From contig NZ_CP059182.1 in NCBI RefSeq assembly GCF_014251255.1, positions 558,001-622,000 on the forward strand: a DNA stretch of 64,000 bases, given 5' to 3'. The DNA comes from Blattabacterium cuenoti (GTDB taxonomy: Bacteria; Bacteroidota; Bacteroidia; Flavobacteriales; Blattabacteriaceae). Each line of letters starts with the position of its first letter. The first letter of the stretch is position 1. Positions 31,603-41,412 of this stretch are shown here, piece after piece. A program made the translations under genes and the position numbers. The notes below the pieces were generated by a model. The model was not told where the DNA came from, did not search any database, and saw only the letters and a list, made by a program, of their open reading frames with translations.

Positions 31603-32994
31603 ATGAAAATTCGTTACGCTGATCTTATAGATCAAACTTTTGATTTTCCTACAGAGGAATTTTCTATTAAAAATAATCTGTTAGAGTTTCATGGAATTCC
31701 ACTAATGAACCTTATTAAAAGATATGGAACTCCATTGAAATTTACTTTTTTGCCAAAAATCTCTCAAAATATACAAAAAGCTAGAAAATGGTTTGAAAAA
31801 GCTATTCATTCTAATCAATATAATAACAAATATACTTATTGTTACTGTACAAAAAGTTCTCATTTTTCTTTTGTTTTAGAAGAAGCGTTGAAAAATAATA
31901 TTAGCATTGAAACTTCATATGCTTATGATATAGAAATTGTTAAAAATCTTTATCAAAAAGGAAAAACAAATAAAAATATTGAAGTAATCTGTAATGGATT
32001 TAAAACTCATAATTACATAGAAAATATATCAAAATTGATTAATAATGGTTTTTATAATACTATCCCCATATTAGATAATTCAGATGAATTAGATAAATTA
32101 AACTTATTTATCAATTATCCATTTAAATTAGGAATACGAATTGCTTCTGAGGAAGAACCAAAATTTGAATTCTATACTTCTCGTTTAGGTATTGGATATA
32201 AAGATATTATTGTTTTTTATTTAAACAAAATAAAAGATAATCCTAAAGTGGAATTAAAAATGTTACATTTTTTTATCAATACGGGAATTAAAGATACAGC
32301 TTATTATTGGAATGAACTTTTTAAATGTTTACACATTTATGCGAGACTAAAAAAAATAGCTCCGGAATTAGATATTTTAAATATAGGAGGGGGATTTCCC
32401 ATTAAAACATCTATGTCTTTTGAATATGATTACGAATATATGACTAATGAAATTGTTTATCAAATTAAAAAATTTTGTCAAGAAGAAGATATTTCAGAGC
32501 CACATATATATACAGAGTTTGGAGCTTACACAGTTGGAGAAAGTGGAGGAATTTTATATAAAATTCTTAATCAGAAACGTCAAAATGACAGAGAAAAATG
32601 GAATATGATAGATAGTTCATTTATGACGACTCTTCCTGACACTTGGGCTATAAGAAGTAGATTTATTATGATGGCTATCAATCGTTGGAATGATTCATAT
32701 GAAAGAGTTTTTTTAGGAGGATTAACATGTGATAGTGATGATTATTATAACTCAGAACAACATATGAATGCTATTTATCTTCCTTGTTTTCGTGAAAATA
32801 TCCCACTTTACATTGGTTTTTTTAATACTGGAGCATATCAAGATACAATTAGTGGATATGGAGGAGTTCATCATTGTTTAATTCCTCAACCTATTCATAT
32901 TTTAATAGATCATGATAATAAAAAAAACTTTGTCTATAAAATATTTCGTAATTCACAAAGTCCTGAAGAGATTTTAAAAATATTAGGCTATTAA
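31603..32994 (+). CDS. speA: Arginine decarboxylase (PLP-dependent, SpeA-type)
   Basis: Converts arginine to agmatine. A 463-residue fold III PLP enzyme: the lysine that binds PLP is probably in YCYCTKSSHFSFVLEEAL near residue 84. ILNIGGGFPIK near residue 262 is the phosphate-binding glycine loop, and FLGGLTCDSDDYY near residue 373 has the substrate Cys-Asp. ATG 31603 is chosen over a TTG three bases upstream. The gene is shorter than E. coli SpeA (about 630 residues), as in flavobacteria. It is followed by agmatinase 29 bp later, which supports agmatine as the product. Confidence 0.88.
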   Translation: MKIRYADLIDQTFDFPTEEFSIKNNLLEFHGIPLMNLIKRYGTPLKFTFLPKISQNIQKARKWFEKAIHSNQYNNKYTYCYCTKSSHFSFVLEEALKNNISIETSYAYDIEIVKNLYQKGKTNKNIEVICNGFKTHNYIENISKLINNGFYNTIPILDNSDELDKLNLFINYPFKLGIRIASEEEPKFEFYTSRLGIGYKDIIVFYLNKIKDNPKVELKMLHFFINTGIKDTAYYWNELFKCLHIYARLKKIAPELDILNIGGGFPIKTSMSFEYDYEYMTNEIVYQIKKFCQEEDISEPHIYTEFGAYTVGESGGILYKILNQKRQNDREKWNMIDSSFMTTLPDTWAIRSRFIMMAINRWNDSYERVFLGGLTCDSDDYYNSEQHMNAIYLPCFRENIPLYIGFFNTGAYQDTISGYGGVHHCLIPQPIHILIDHDNKKNFVYKIFRNSQSPEEILKILGY

Positions 32995-33023
32995 TTTTTT
33001 TTTATTAAAAAAATAAAATATTT

Positions 33024-33890
33024 ATGAATAAAAAAACTTTTGCAGGAATTCCTAAAAAATACGCCTTACTTGAAAAATCCAAAATTGTACTTATTCCTGT
33101 TCCATATGATTATACAGGAACATGGAAAAAAGGATCTAAAAAAGGTCCAAAAGCTTTCTTATCTGCATCAGAACATATGGAATTATATGATATTGAAACT
33201 AATTCAGAAGTATACAAAAAAGGAATTTTTATTGTCCCATCACCTATTGTCAATTCTTCAATTCCTTCCAAGGAGATGATTAAAAAAGTATACGATATTA
33301 CAAAAAAATATCTTTTTAAAAAAAAATTTGTTACTCTCATAGGAGGAGAACATTCTATTTCAATAGGGAGTATTCGAGCGTTTGGAGAAACATATACGAA
33401 TATGAGTATTCTTCATATGGATGCACATGCAGATTTACGTCCTATGTATAATGGAGATCCTTATAATCACGCTTGTTCCATGTATGAAGCATCAAAAAAA
33501 TATCCTGTTATACAAATTGGAATTCGAAGTATGGATATACTAGAAAAAAAATATATAAAAAAAGAAAATACATTTTATATCCATGATATTTATAAAAATG
33601 ATTTATGGATGAAAAAAGCAATTCAGAAATTATCTAAAAATGTGTTTCTTAGCATAGATATAGATGTTTTTGATCCAAGTATAGCCCCTTCTACAGGAAC
33701 TCCAGAACCAGGTGGAATGTTCTGGTACAAAACTTTAAAATTCTTAAAAATGGTATTCAAAAATAAGAAAGTTATAGGATTTGATATTGTGGAACTCTTG
33801 CCAAATGAAAAAGAATCTTCTACAGATTTTTTAGTAGTTAAACTATATTACAAACTATTGTCATATAAATTTTCACTACATAATACATAA
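33024..33890 (+). CDS. speB: Agmatinase (ureohydrolase)
   Basis: Hydrolyses agmatine to putrescine and urea. The binuclear manganese site is complete: TLIGGEHSISIGS near residue 105, LHMDAHADLRPMYNG near residue 128, and LSIDIDVFDPSIAPSTGTPE near residue 210. The 288 residues are a normal length. It pairs with the upstream arginine decarboxylase. Arginase shares these motifs; the neighbour favours agmatinase. The urea produced could feed urease in a nitrogen-recycling symbiont; urease is not in this window. Confidence 0.88.
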   Translation: MNKKTFAGIPKKYALLEKSKIVLIPVPYDYTGTWKKGSKKGPKAFLSASEHMELYDIETNSEVYKKGIFIVPSPIVNSSIPSKEMIKKVYDITKKYLFKKKFVTLIGGEHSISIGSIRAFGETYTNMSILHMDAHADLRPMYNGDPYNHACSMYEASKKYPVIQIGIRSMDILEKKYIKKENTFYIHDIYKNDLWMKKAIQKLSKNVFLSIDIDVFDPSIAPSTGTPEPGGMFWYKTLKFLKMVFKNKKVIGFDIVELLPNEKESSTDFLVVKLYYKLLSYKFSLHNT

Positions 33891-33895
33891 TTATT

Positions 33896-34624
33896 ATGAA
33901 TCAAAATCAAAAAATCATTATAGCTATAGATGGATATTCTTCTTCCGGAAAAAGTACTCTTGCTCAAAAGATATCTAAAATACTGAAATATACTTATATA
34001 GATACAGGGGCCATGTATAGAAGTATTGCTTTATTAGCGATTCAAAAAAATGTTTTTAACAGTGATTTATGGAATCTTACTAATTTAATTCCTTTTTTGA
34101 AAAATATTGATTTTCAATTTCAATGGAATAAAATATTAAATAGAACAGATTTTCTTTTTAATAAGAAAAATGTTCAATATGAAATTCGTTCAAAAGAAGT
34201 TACAAATAAAGTAAGTTTAATAGCTAGAATCCCAGAAGTTCGTGAAATATTGACAATGAAACAGAGAAACTTTGTAAAAAATATTCCTCTTAATAAAGGA
34301 ATTATTATAGATGGAAGAGATATAGGGAATATTGTTTTTCCTCAATCAAAATTAAAAATTTTTATGACAAGTTCTATAGAAATTCGTTCCTACAGAAGAT
34401 ATAAAGAAATTAAAAAAAGAGGAGAATTATCTTCTTATGAAGAAATAAGGAAAAATATTCTGTATAGAGATATGATAGATATTTCTAGAAAAATTTCTCC
34501 ATTAAAAAAACCTATAGATTCCATAGAAATAGACAATACATTTCTTAACACTGAAAAACAATTAATGCTTGTCCTTCAATTGATAAAAAAAAATATAATA
34601 AAAAAGAAAAAAAATCATATATGA
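33896..34624 (+). CDS. cmk: Cytidylate kinase
   Basis: Phosphorylates CMP and dCMP. P-loop IDGYSSSGKSTLAQKI near residue 11, YIDTGAMYRSIALLAI near residue 35, IIIDGRDIGNIVFP near residue 140, and the LID-type RRYKEIKKRGE. The 242 residues are slightly long, with a lysine-rich tail. The stop overlaps the fabG start by 4 nt (ATGA). Confidence 0.93.
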   Translation: MNQNQKIIIAIDGYSSSGKSTLAQKISKILKYTYIDTGAMYRSIALLAIQKNVFNSDLWNLTNLIPFLKNIDFQFQWNKILNRTDFLFNKKNVQYEIRSKEVTNKVSLIARIPEVREILTMKQRNFVKNIPLNKGIIIDGRDIGNIVFPQSKLKIFMTSSIEIRSYRRYKEIKKRGELSSYEEIRKNILYRDMIDISRKISPLKKPIDSIEIDNTFLNTEKQLMLVLQLIKKNIIKKKKNHI

Positions 34625-35358
34625 AACTTTTAAATGGAAAAATCGCAATAGTAACAGGAGGTTCAGGAGACATTGGAAAATCTATTGTGAAAACATTTGT
34701 AAAACATGGCGCTTATGTTATTTTTACATTTTTTTTTTCAAAAAAAAATGCTATAAAATTATCCAGTGAATTGGGAAATTCAGTAGAAGCACATAAAATA
34801 GATCTTACAGATTTTGATTCTTCACAAAACTTTGTGAAAAAAGTTATGGAAAAATTTGGAGGAATAGATATATTAGTAAACAATGCTGGAATAATAAAAG
34901 ACAATTTATTGCTTAGAATGTCTGAAGAAGATTGGGATAAGGTTATTCGAACTAATATTTATTCTATTTTTTATCTTACAAAATATGTAATTAGTTATTC
35001 TATGATAAAAAAAAAAAATGGAAGCATTATTAATATGAGTTCTGTTATAGGAATGACGGGAAATTCTGGACAGTCTAATTATGCAGCATCTAAAGCAGGA
35101 ATTATTGGATTTACTAAATCAGTTGCTAAAGAATTCGGAAAAAAGAACATTCGTTGTAATGTTATAGCTCCTGGATACATTGATACAAAAATGAATTCTC
35201 ATTTTCAATCCAAAATAAAGGAAAATTGGATTAGAAATATTCCCTTAAAAAGACCTGGAATTCCTCAAGATGTAGCCAATTGTAGTCTATTCCTTGCGTC
35301 TGATCTTTCCAATTATATTACTGGAGAAGTATTAAATGTTAATGGAGGATTAATTTAA
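34621..35358 (+). CDS. fabG: 3-oxoacyl-ACP reductase
   Basis: NADPH-dependent ketoreductase of fatty acid synthesis. IAVTGGSG-type cofactor loop (IVTGGSGDIGKSIV) near residue 11, NNAGIIKDNLLLRM near residue 89, and the catalytic Ser-Tyr-Lys in NMSSVIGMTGNSGQSNYAAS near residue 140. The 245-residue length is normal. A twelve-A run at 35007-35018 lies in frame and encodes lysines, yet the frame is open. It is the middle gene of cmk-fabG-menD, with menD 1 bp downstream. Confidence 0.95.
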   Translation: MKLLNGKIAIVTGGSGDIGKSIVKTFVKHGAYVIFTFFFSKKNAIKLSSELGNSVEAHKIDLTDFDSSQNFVKKVMEKFGGIDILVNNAGIIKDNLLLRMSEEDWDKVIRTNIYSIFYLTKYVISYSMIKKKNGSIINMSSVIGMTGNSGQSNYAASKAGIIGFTKSVAKEFGKKNIRCNVIAPGYIDTKMNSHFQSKIKENWIRNIPLKRPGIPQDVANCSLFLASDLSNYITGEVLNVNGGLI

Positions 35359-35359
35359 T

Positions 35360-37057
35360 ATGTTATATTCAAATAAAAAAATTGTTCAAAGTTTAGGAGA
35401 AATTCTAATAGCAAAATCTATTATACATATAATAATTTCTCCAGGATCTAGAAATGCTCCTCTTATCATTCATTTTACACAACATATGTCTTTTAAAACT
35501 TATAGTGTTGTAGATGAACGTTGTGCAGGATTTTTTGCTTTAGGAATTTCACAACAAATAAAAAAACCTGTAGTCCTTAGTTGTACCTCTGGATCCGCAG
35601 TAGTGAACTATTATCCTGCAGTTACAGAAGCTTTTTACCAAAATATTCCTCTTATTTTTCTCACTGCAGATCGTCCTAAAGAAATTATAGATGTTTTTGA
35701 AGGACAGTCTATTCATCAGGAAAATATTTTTCAAAAACACGTAGAAACATCTATTCAACTAACAGAAGATGAATCTAAATCAGGATTATGGTATAATGAT
35801 AGATTGATGAATGAATCTATTAATAGATGTATTTTAAAAAAAAAACCTATACATATTAATATTCCTTTTTCAGAACCTCTTTATGAAACAACAAACTATT
35901 TACAAGTAAAACCTAAAATTATAAAAACTATCTCCGTTGAGAATAATTATATTGAAAAAAATAAATATAAAAAAGAAAAATATATATGGAAAAAATCTAA
36001 AAAAAAAATGATTTTACTAGGATTGTTTTTTCCAGAAAGAAACATGGAAAGGATTTTAAAAAATTTAAGTATAGATCCTTCTATAGTCATTTTCACAGAA
36101 ACAACATCTCATATATATGGAAAATTTTCTTTTCCTATAGATCCGCTTATTCTTAGCATGAAATCTAAAGAATGGCTTCAACTGAAGCCTAATCTTTTGT
36201 TGACTATTGGAATCAATATTATATCAAAAAAAATAAAATTTTATTTAAGAAAATATCCACCAATGTATCATTGGCATATAGGAGATCATCAAAATAATTA
36301 CCCAGATACCTATTACAAATTAACGACCTATTGGGCTATTAAACCAGAAACTTTTCTAAAAAAATTTTTTTGTACTAACAAAAATAATAATGTGAATAAT
36401 TCTCATTCACAATTATCAAATTATAGATATCTATGGGAAAAATTAAGGAAATTTAGAATAAAAAAACAAAATTCTTTTTTAAAAAAAGAAAAAAGTTTTT
36501 CAGATATTCAAGTTTTATTTTTTATATTTAAATCTATTCCTAATCATTCTATTTTACAATTAGGAAACAGCACCATTATACGATATTATCAACTTTTCTA
36601 TAAAAAAAAATATTCTGTTAAATCTTATTGTAATCGTGGAACTTCTGGAATAGATGGATGTGTTTCTACAGCTATAGGTTCTGCTGTTAGCAGTAAAAAA
36701 ATTGTGACACTAATTATAGGAGATATAAGTTTTTTTTATGATAGTAATGCTTTATGGAACAATTATATTCCAAATAATTTTAGAATTATACTTATCAACA
36801 ATGAAGGAGGAAATATATTTAGATTTTTTTCAAATAAAATTCCTAAGAAAAGTTTTAATTTTTTTGAAACAAAACATTCTTTTACTGCAGAAAAAATTTG
36901 TGAAATGCATAATTGGAAATATGAAAGAGTTTCAGATAAATTTTCTTTGAAAAAAAGTTTATATATTTTTTGGAACAAATCCGATATTCCTTCTTTATTA
37001 GAAATAAAGACTCAAAAATCCAATAACGCAAAAATATTGAAAAGATATTTATCTTAA
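35360..37057 (+). CDS. menD: SEPHCHC synthase (menaquinone pathway)
   Basis: Thiamine diphosphate enzyme that joins 2-oxoglutarate to isochorismate at the start of menaquinone synthesis. The 565-residue protein has IISPGSRNAPLIIHF near residue 27, VVDERCAGFFALGIS with the conserved Glu near residue 52, and LIIGDISFFYDSNALWN, the ThDP-metal motif, near residue 453. Its presence indicates that menaquinone is the respiratory quinone. It ends 4 nt inside the convergent SanA-like gene. Confidence 0.95.
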   Translation: MLYSNKKIVQSLGEILIAKSIIHIIISPGSRNAPLIIHFTQHMSFKTYSVVDERCAGFFALGISQQIKKPVVLSCTSGSAVVNYYPAVTEAFYQNIPLIFLTADRPKEIIDVFEGQSIHQENIFQKHVETSIQLTEDESKSGLWYNDRLMNESINRCILKKKPIHINIPFSEPLYETTNYLQVKPKIIKTISVENNYIEKNKYKKEKYIWKKSKKKMILLGLFFPERNMERILKNLSIDPSIVIFTETTSHIYGKFSFPIDPLILSMKSKEWLQLKPNLLLTIGINIISKKIKFYLRKYPPMYHWHIGDHQNNYPDTYYKLTTYWAIKPETFLKKFFCTNKNNNVNNSHSQLSNYRYLWEKLRKFRIKKQNSFLKKEKSFSDIQVLFFIFKSIPNHSILQLGNSTIIRYYQLFYKKKYSVKSYCNRGTSGIDGCVSTAIGSAVSSKKIVTLIIGDISFFYDSNALWNNYIPNNFRIILINNEGGNIFRFFSNKIPKKSFNFFETKHSFTAEKICEMHNWKYERVSDKFSLKKSLYIFWNKSDIPSLLEIKTQKSNNAKILKRYLS

Positions 37058-37651
37058 TTTTCCATTTTATATTTACTAAAATAAGTAAAAAAAATATCAT
37101 AAATAGCTTTAATTCTAGCAAGAATTTCTCTGAACTGTATTTTGGAATCAAAAGATAGACTTTTTGCATTAAACCCTATAACATCTAATCCTAAACAATT
37201 TCCTATAAAAATAGCTCTCTCATTATGAAATTTTTGAGAGATGATAGTAAATTTTTTTTGATTAAAAATTTTGTGAACTCTTATCACAGAATGTAAAGTA
37301 CTAATTCCTGAAAAATCTTCATATATAAAAGATGAAGGAATTCCTTTTTTCATTAATTCTTTTTTCATCATTTTTGGTTCATTATAATTCCTCTCTCTAT
37401 TATCTCCACTAACAATTATATAACGAATTTTTTTATGAAAAAAAAGAAAATAAGCCGCATCCATTCTATATTTAAAATAAGCGTTTATTCCTCCTCCATG
37501 CAAATATTTAGAAGTACCTAAAACAACTCCAAATGTATTATATGGAATGTCATTGACATGATCATAACTTTTTCTTATTGACCATAAACTGATTCCAAAA
37601 TACAAAGAATAAAACAATAAAATAATAAAAAAAAATATACGTTTTATTTTT
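37054..37651 (-). CDS. SanA/YdcF (DUF218) family envelope protein, no ATG start
   Basis: DUF218 protein similar to SanA/ElyC, linked to envelope integrity. The family core is readable: FGVVLGTSKYLHGGG, YRMDAAYFLFFHKKIRYIIV, SGDNRERNYNEPKMM, and SQKFHNERAIFIGNCLG. A membrane anchor is encoded from about 37651 (KIKRIFFFIILLFYSLYFG), but the frame has no ATG or GTG there. The first usual start codon is TTG 37617, inside the anchor. The end given is the furthest in-frame position after the upstream stop, and the true start may be TTG 37617. It follows secA on the same strand. Confidence 0.72.
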
Positions 37652-37672
37652 AATTAATGCAATAATCGTATT

Positions 37673-40600
37673 CTACGAATAATAAAAAGAATCATCTTCA
37701 ATTACCCATTCCCCCTTTTCCAAAAAAAATTCTACTTGTTTAAATTTTATGTTTTTAGTTTCTCCAGTAACTAGATGACGAATATTAATTCGATTATTTC
37801 TTCCTAACTTTTTTTCTCCTTTCATTATAGGATCAATCATCATCTTGTTTTTATTGGAAATATTATATAAAACATCACTTCTCATAAGAGTAGATTTAAG
37901 TAAAAAAGAAATAACTTTTTTGTTTATTTCATAAACTTTTTCTTGAAATAAATTAAAAGCATTCTGCTTATAAACTATTAAAGGATCTTTTTGTTCAAAA
38001 ACAGCATTTTGAACTGAAGATCGTAAACTATCCATTTCTCGTAAATGTTCTTTCCATTTTTCATCTAGAAAACACAATATAGTCTTTTTTTCAAACATAG
38101 ATAATAAAGATCTTCCCTGACTCTCATAAATTTCTTTCAAACTTGATCCAAAACAAATATTAGTTATTCCATCTGTAAATATGATTTGAATTTGATAATT
38201 TTCATAATTTCTTTCAAAAAGATTCGAGATATTAGTAGATATAATAGGAAAAAAGTTCTTAGAAATCATTTTTTCTTTTTTCTTTTCATAAAAAGAAATG
38301 ATCTTATCATGAAGTAAATTGATACAATCACGTTCTTTATACGAAAAGAATTCACTTTTTTGTATAGGAAAATGAATTCCGAAAATTTGAAAAAATTCAA
38401 ACTCAAAATTATTGAAAGATTTCTTCCCTAGTAAAATCATTATCTCTAACAAGAGATAGACCATATTAGATATATCTAAACTTAATTCATTTTCACAACA
38501 TAACGCATTTTTACGTTTTTTATAGATAAACTCTCGTTGTTTATTAATCACATCATCATAATCTAGTAAACGTTTACGTATACTAAAATTATTATCCTCT
38601 ATTTTTTTTTGCGCTCTTTCTATAGACCTTGTTAATAAAGGATGTTGAATAATATCTCCTTCCTTATGACCAAAACGATCCATTAATTTTGACAATCTTT
38701 CTGAATCTATAAATAAACGAATTAAATTATCTTCTAGAGATACATAAAATTGAGAAGTTCCTGGATCTCCTTGACGCCCAGAACGTCCTCTTAATTGATT
38801 ATCGACTCTTCTAGAATCATGTCTTTCAGTTCCTAAAACAGCTAATCCCCCATATTTTACTACTTCTTTAGAAAGTTTTATATCCGTTCCACGACCAGCC
38901 ATATTTGTTGCTATAGTTACAGCACCAGGAAGACCTGCTTTTGCTATGATTTCTGCTTCTTTGTCGTGTAATTTAGCATTTAAAACATTATGTGAAATTT
39001 TTCTAAATTTCAAAGCTCTACTTAGAAATTCAGAGACTTCAACAGAAGTAGTTCCAACAAGAACTGGACGTTTTTCATTTTTAGAAAAATGAATAATTTT
39101 TTCTAAAATAGCATTATATTTTTCACGTTGTGTTTTAAAAACAAAATCTTGTAAATCTTTTCTTTTTGTAGGTTTATGAGTAGGAATCACTACTACATCC
39201 AATTTGTATATATGCCAAAATTCTCCAGATTCCGTTTCTGCTGTTCCTGTCATTCCAGATATTTTTTTGTACATTCTAAAATAATTCTGCAAAGTGATTG
39301 TAGCAAGAGTTTGACTAGAGGATTCTATTTTTACATGTTCTTTCGCTTCGATAGCTTGATGAAGTCCATCAGAATAACGTCTTCCTTCCATAATACGACC
39401 AGTTTGCTGGTCCACTATTTTAACTCTTCCTCCTAAGACTACATAATCGACATCTCTCTCAAAAAGAGTATAAGCTTTAAGAAGCTGATTAATAATATGT
39501 ATACGTTGTGATTTTACAGAAAAATTTTTTAATTTTTTTTCTTTTTCTCTAATTTCTTCTTCTTTAGAAAAATTTTTCTTTTCTAATTCTGTTATTTCCA
39601 CATTTATATCAGGAAGGACAAAAAAACCTATATCTTCTACATTTTTAGATAAAAACTCAATCCCTTTATCTGTCAATTCTACAGTATTATTTTTTTCATC
39701 TATTACAAAATAAAGATCTTTATCTACTCTATACATGGCCCTCCCATTATCCTGTAATAAATACTGACTTTCTATCTTTTGTAAAATTAAACGAATATTA
39801 TCTTCACTTAAAAATTTAATTAAAGATTTTTTCTTTGGTAACCCACGATATGCTTGAAAAAGTTTAAATCCTCCTATTTTTTTGTCTCCAGATTTTATTA
39901 AGCTCTTAGCTTCATAAAAAAAATTACTAACTATTTTATTTTGTTGATTAACAAGATCTTCTACTTTATCTTTTAAAAATTTAAATTCATCTTTATTATC
40001 TTTATCAGGTTGAACAGAACCTGAAATGATTAAAGGAGTACGGGCTTCATCTATTAACACAGAATCAATCTCATCTATTATAGCATAATTTAACTCTCTT
40101 TGAACCAGTTCTTCTTTAGAACTTGCCATATTATCACGCAAATAATCAAACCCGAACTCATTATTCGTTCCATAAGTTATATCAGCTTGATAAGCTTTTT
40201 TACGTAAATAGAGATTAGAAGATAGATAATTATCAATACAATCCACTTTTAATCCATGAAATTCCATTAAAGGAGACATCCAACTCATATCTCTTTTAGA
40301 TAAATAATTGTTTACTGTCACAATATGGACTCCTCTTCCAGAAAGAGCATTTAAATAAGCTGATAAAGTCGCAACAAAAGTTTTTCCTTCTCCTGTCGCC
40401 ATTTCAGCTATTTTTCCTTGATGAAGAACGACACCTCCCATTAATTGAACGTCATAATAAACCATATCCCAAATGATGGATTTTCCATGAGCATCCCATT
40501 CATTTCTCCAAATAGCCATGTCTTTGTGCAAAAAAACATAAGGCTTTATTTTTGAAATTTCTTCATCAAATAATGTGGATTTGACTATAAGTTCTTTTTT

Positions 40601-40978
40601 TTCTTTAAACCTTTTTGCTGTTTCTTTCATCACAGAAAAAGCTTTTGCTAAAATATTTGTTAATATTTTTTGTTCTTCTTTATAACATTCTTCTTGTAAT
40701 TTTTCTAAATGAGAGTAATTTTCCTCTAGAGTACTTAGAGTACAAGATTTTTCTTTTATTTTATTTAGTATTAATTTTTCTTCTTCATAAAATTTTTTTG
40801 TAGATATTTTTATGAGATTCTTAAATTCTTTAGTTTTATTTCTTAATTCATCATCTGATAATAATGAGATTTTTTTCTCTTCTTCTTTGATATGAATCAA
40901 AATTTTTCTAACCTCTTTAAGATCTTTTTCATTCTTATTTCCTAAGAACTTCTTTAAAAGATTTCTAAAAAAATTCAT
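37673..40978 (-). CDS. secA: Preprotein translocase ATPase SecA
   Basis: Motor of the Sec secretion pathway. At 1101 residues it is the long Bacteroidetes form. Walker A lies in GEGKTFVATLSAYLNALSGR near residue 205, Walker B-like IIDEIDSVLIDEARTPLIIS near residue 300, the helicase motif GRGTDIKLSKEV near residue 700 and RGRSGRQGDPGTSQF near residue 735. No cysteine-rich zinc tail is present; the protein ends in an acidic stretch. The ATG 40978 start matches the family. Confidence 0.97.
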   Translation of the reverse strand: MNFFRNLLKKFLGNKNEKDLKEVRKILIHIKEEEKKISLLSDDELRNKTKEFKNLIKISTKKFYEEEKLILNKIKEKSCTLSTLEENYSHLEKLQEECYKEEQKILTNILAKAFSVMKETAKRFKEKKELIVKSTLFDEEISKIKPYVFLHKDMAIWRNEWDAHGKSIIWDMVYYDVQLMGGVVLHQGKIAEMATGEGKTFVATLSAYLNALSGRGVHIVTVNNYLSKRDMSWMSPLMEFHGLKVDCIDNYLSSNLYLRKKAYQADITYGTNNEFGFDYLRDNMASSKEELVQRELNYAIIDEIDSVLIDEARTPLIISGSVQPDKDNKDEFKFLKDKVEDLVNQQNKIVSNFFYEAKSLIKSGDKKIGGFKLFQAYRGLPKKKSLIKFLSEDNIRLILQKIESQYLLQDNGRAMYRVDKDLYFVIDEKNNTVELTDKGIEFLSKNVEDIGFFVLPDINVEITELEKKNFSKEEEIREKEKKLKNFSVKSQRIHIINQLLKAYTLFERDVDYVVLGGRVKIVDQQTGRIMEGRRYSDGLHQAIEAKEHVKIESSSQTLATITLQNYFRMYKKISGMTGTAETESGEFWHIYKLDVVVIPTHKPTKRKDLQDFVFKTQREKYNAILEKIIHFSKNEKRPVLVGTTSVEVSEFLSRALKFRKISHNVLNAKLHDKEAEIIAKAGLPGAVTIATNMAGRGTDIKLSKEVVKYGGLAVLGTERHDSRRVDNQLRGRSGRQGDPGTSQFYVSLEDNLIRLFIDSERLSKLMDRFGHKEGDIIQHPLLTRSIERAQKKIEDNNFSIRKRLLDYDDVINKQREFIYKKRKNALCCENELSLDISNMVYLLLEIMILLGKKSFNNFEFEFFQIFGIHFPIQKSEFFSYKERDCINLLHDKIISFYEKKKEKMISKNFFPIISTNISNLFERNYENYQIQIIFTDGITNICFGSSLKEIYESQGRSLLSMFEKKTILCFLDEKWKEHLREMDSLRSSVQNAVFEQKDPLIVYKQNAFNLFQEKVYEINKKVISFLLKSTLMRSDVLYNISNKNKMMIDPIMKGEKKLGRNNRINIRHLVTGETKNIKFKQVEFFLEKGEWVIEDDSFYYS

Positions 40979-41027
40979 TAGTATAAAATGTTATAAAACA
41001 TATTTTTTTTTATTTTTGAATTTGAAA

Positions 41028-41261
41028 TTAAAGTTCATATTCATCTCTATTCCAATAAAAATCTTCATCATCACGTGGATAATCTGCCCATATATCTTCT
41101 ATAGATTCAAAAACTTCTCCTTCTCCATTCTCTAACTGCTGAAGATTTTCCACGACTTCTAATGGAGCACCAGTACGGATAGCAAAATCAATTAATTCTT
41201 CTTTTGTTGCAGGCCAAGGAGCATCTTCTAAATGAGAAGCTAATTCTAAAGTCCAATACAT
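41028..41261 (-). CDS. DUF2795 family small protein
   Basis: A 77-residue conserved Bacteroidetes protein of unknown function. The N-terminal part (MYWTLELASHLEDAPWPATK) and the middle (RTGAPLEVVENLQQLE) match the DUF2795 pattern. It ends in an acidic region (IWADYPRDDEDFYWNRDEYE). No membrane segment is present. It lies 49 bp after... secA begins on its downstream side, so both read on the minus strand with this gene first; it diverges from fmt across 151 bp. Confidence 0.85.
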   Translation of the reverse strand: MYWTLELASHLEDAPWPATKEELIDFAIRTGAPLEVVENLQQLENGEGEVFESIEDIWADYPRDDEDFYWNRDEYEL

Positions 41262-41412
41262 ATTATATATTATTGATATTGATTTGTTTTACTGAATTTT
41301 ATTTGAAAAATAATGAACTTTTTCATAAAATTACAAGATAAAATTAGTGAATTTAAATTACAAATAATTTGAGATTATTAGAATTCGGATCTATTTATTA
41401 TTCTTTATCCAT

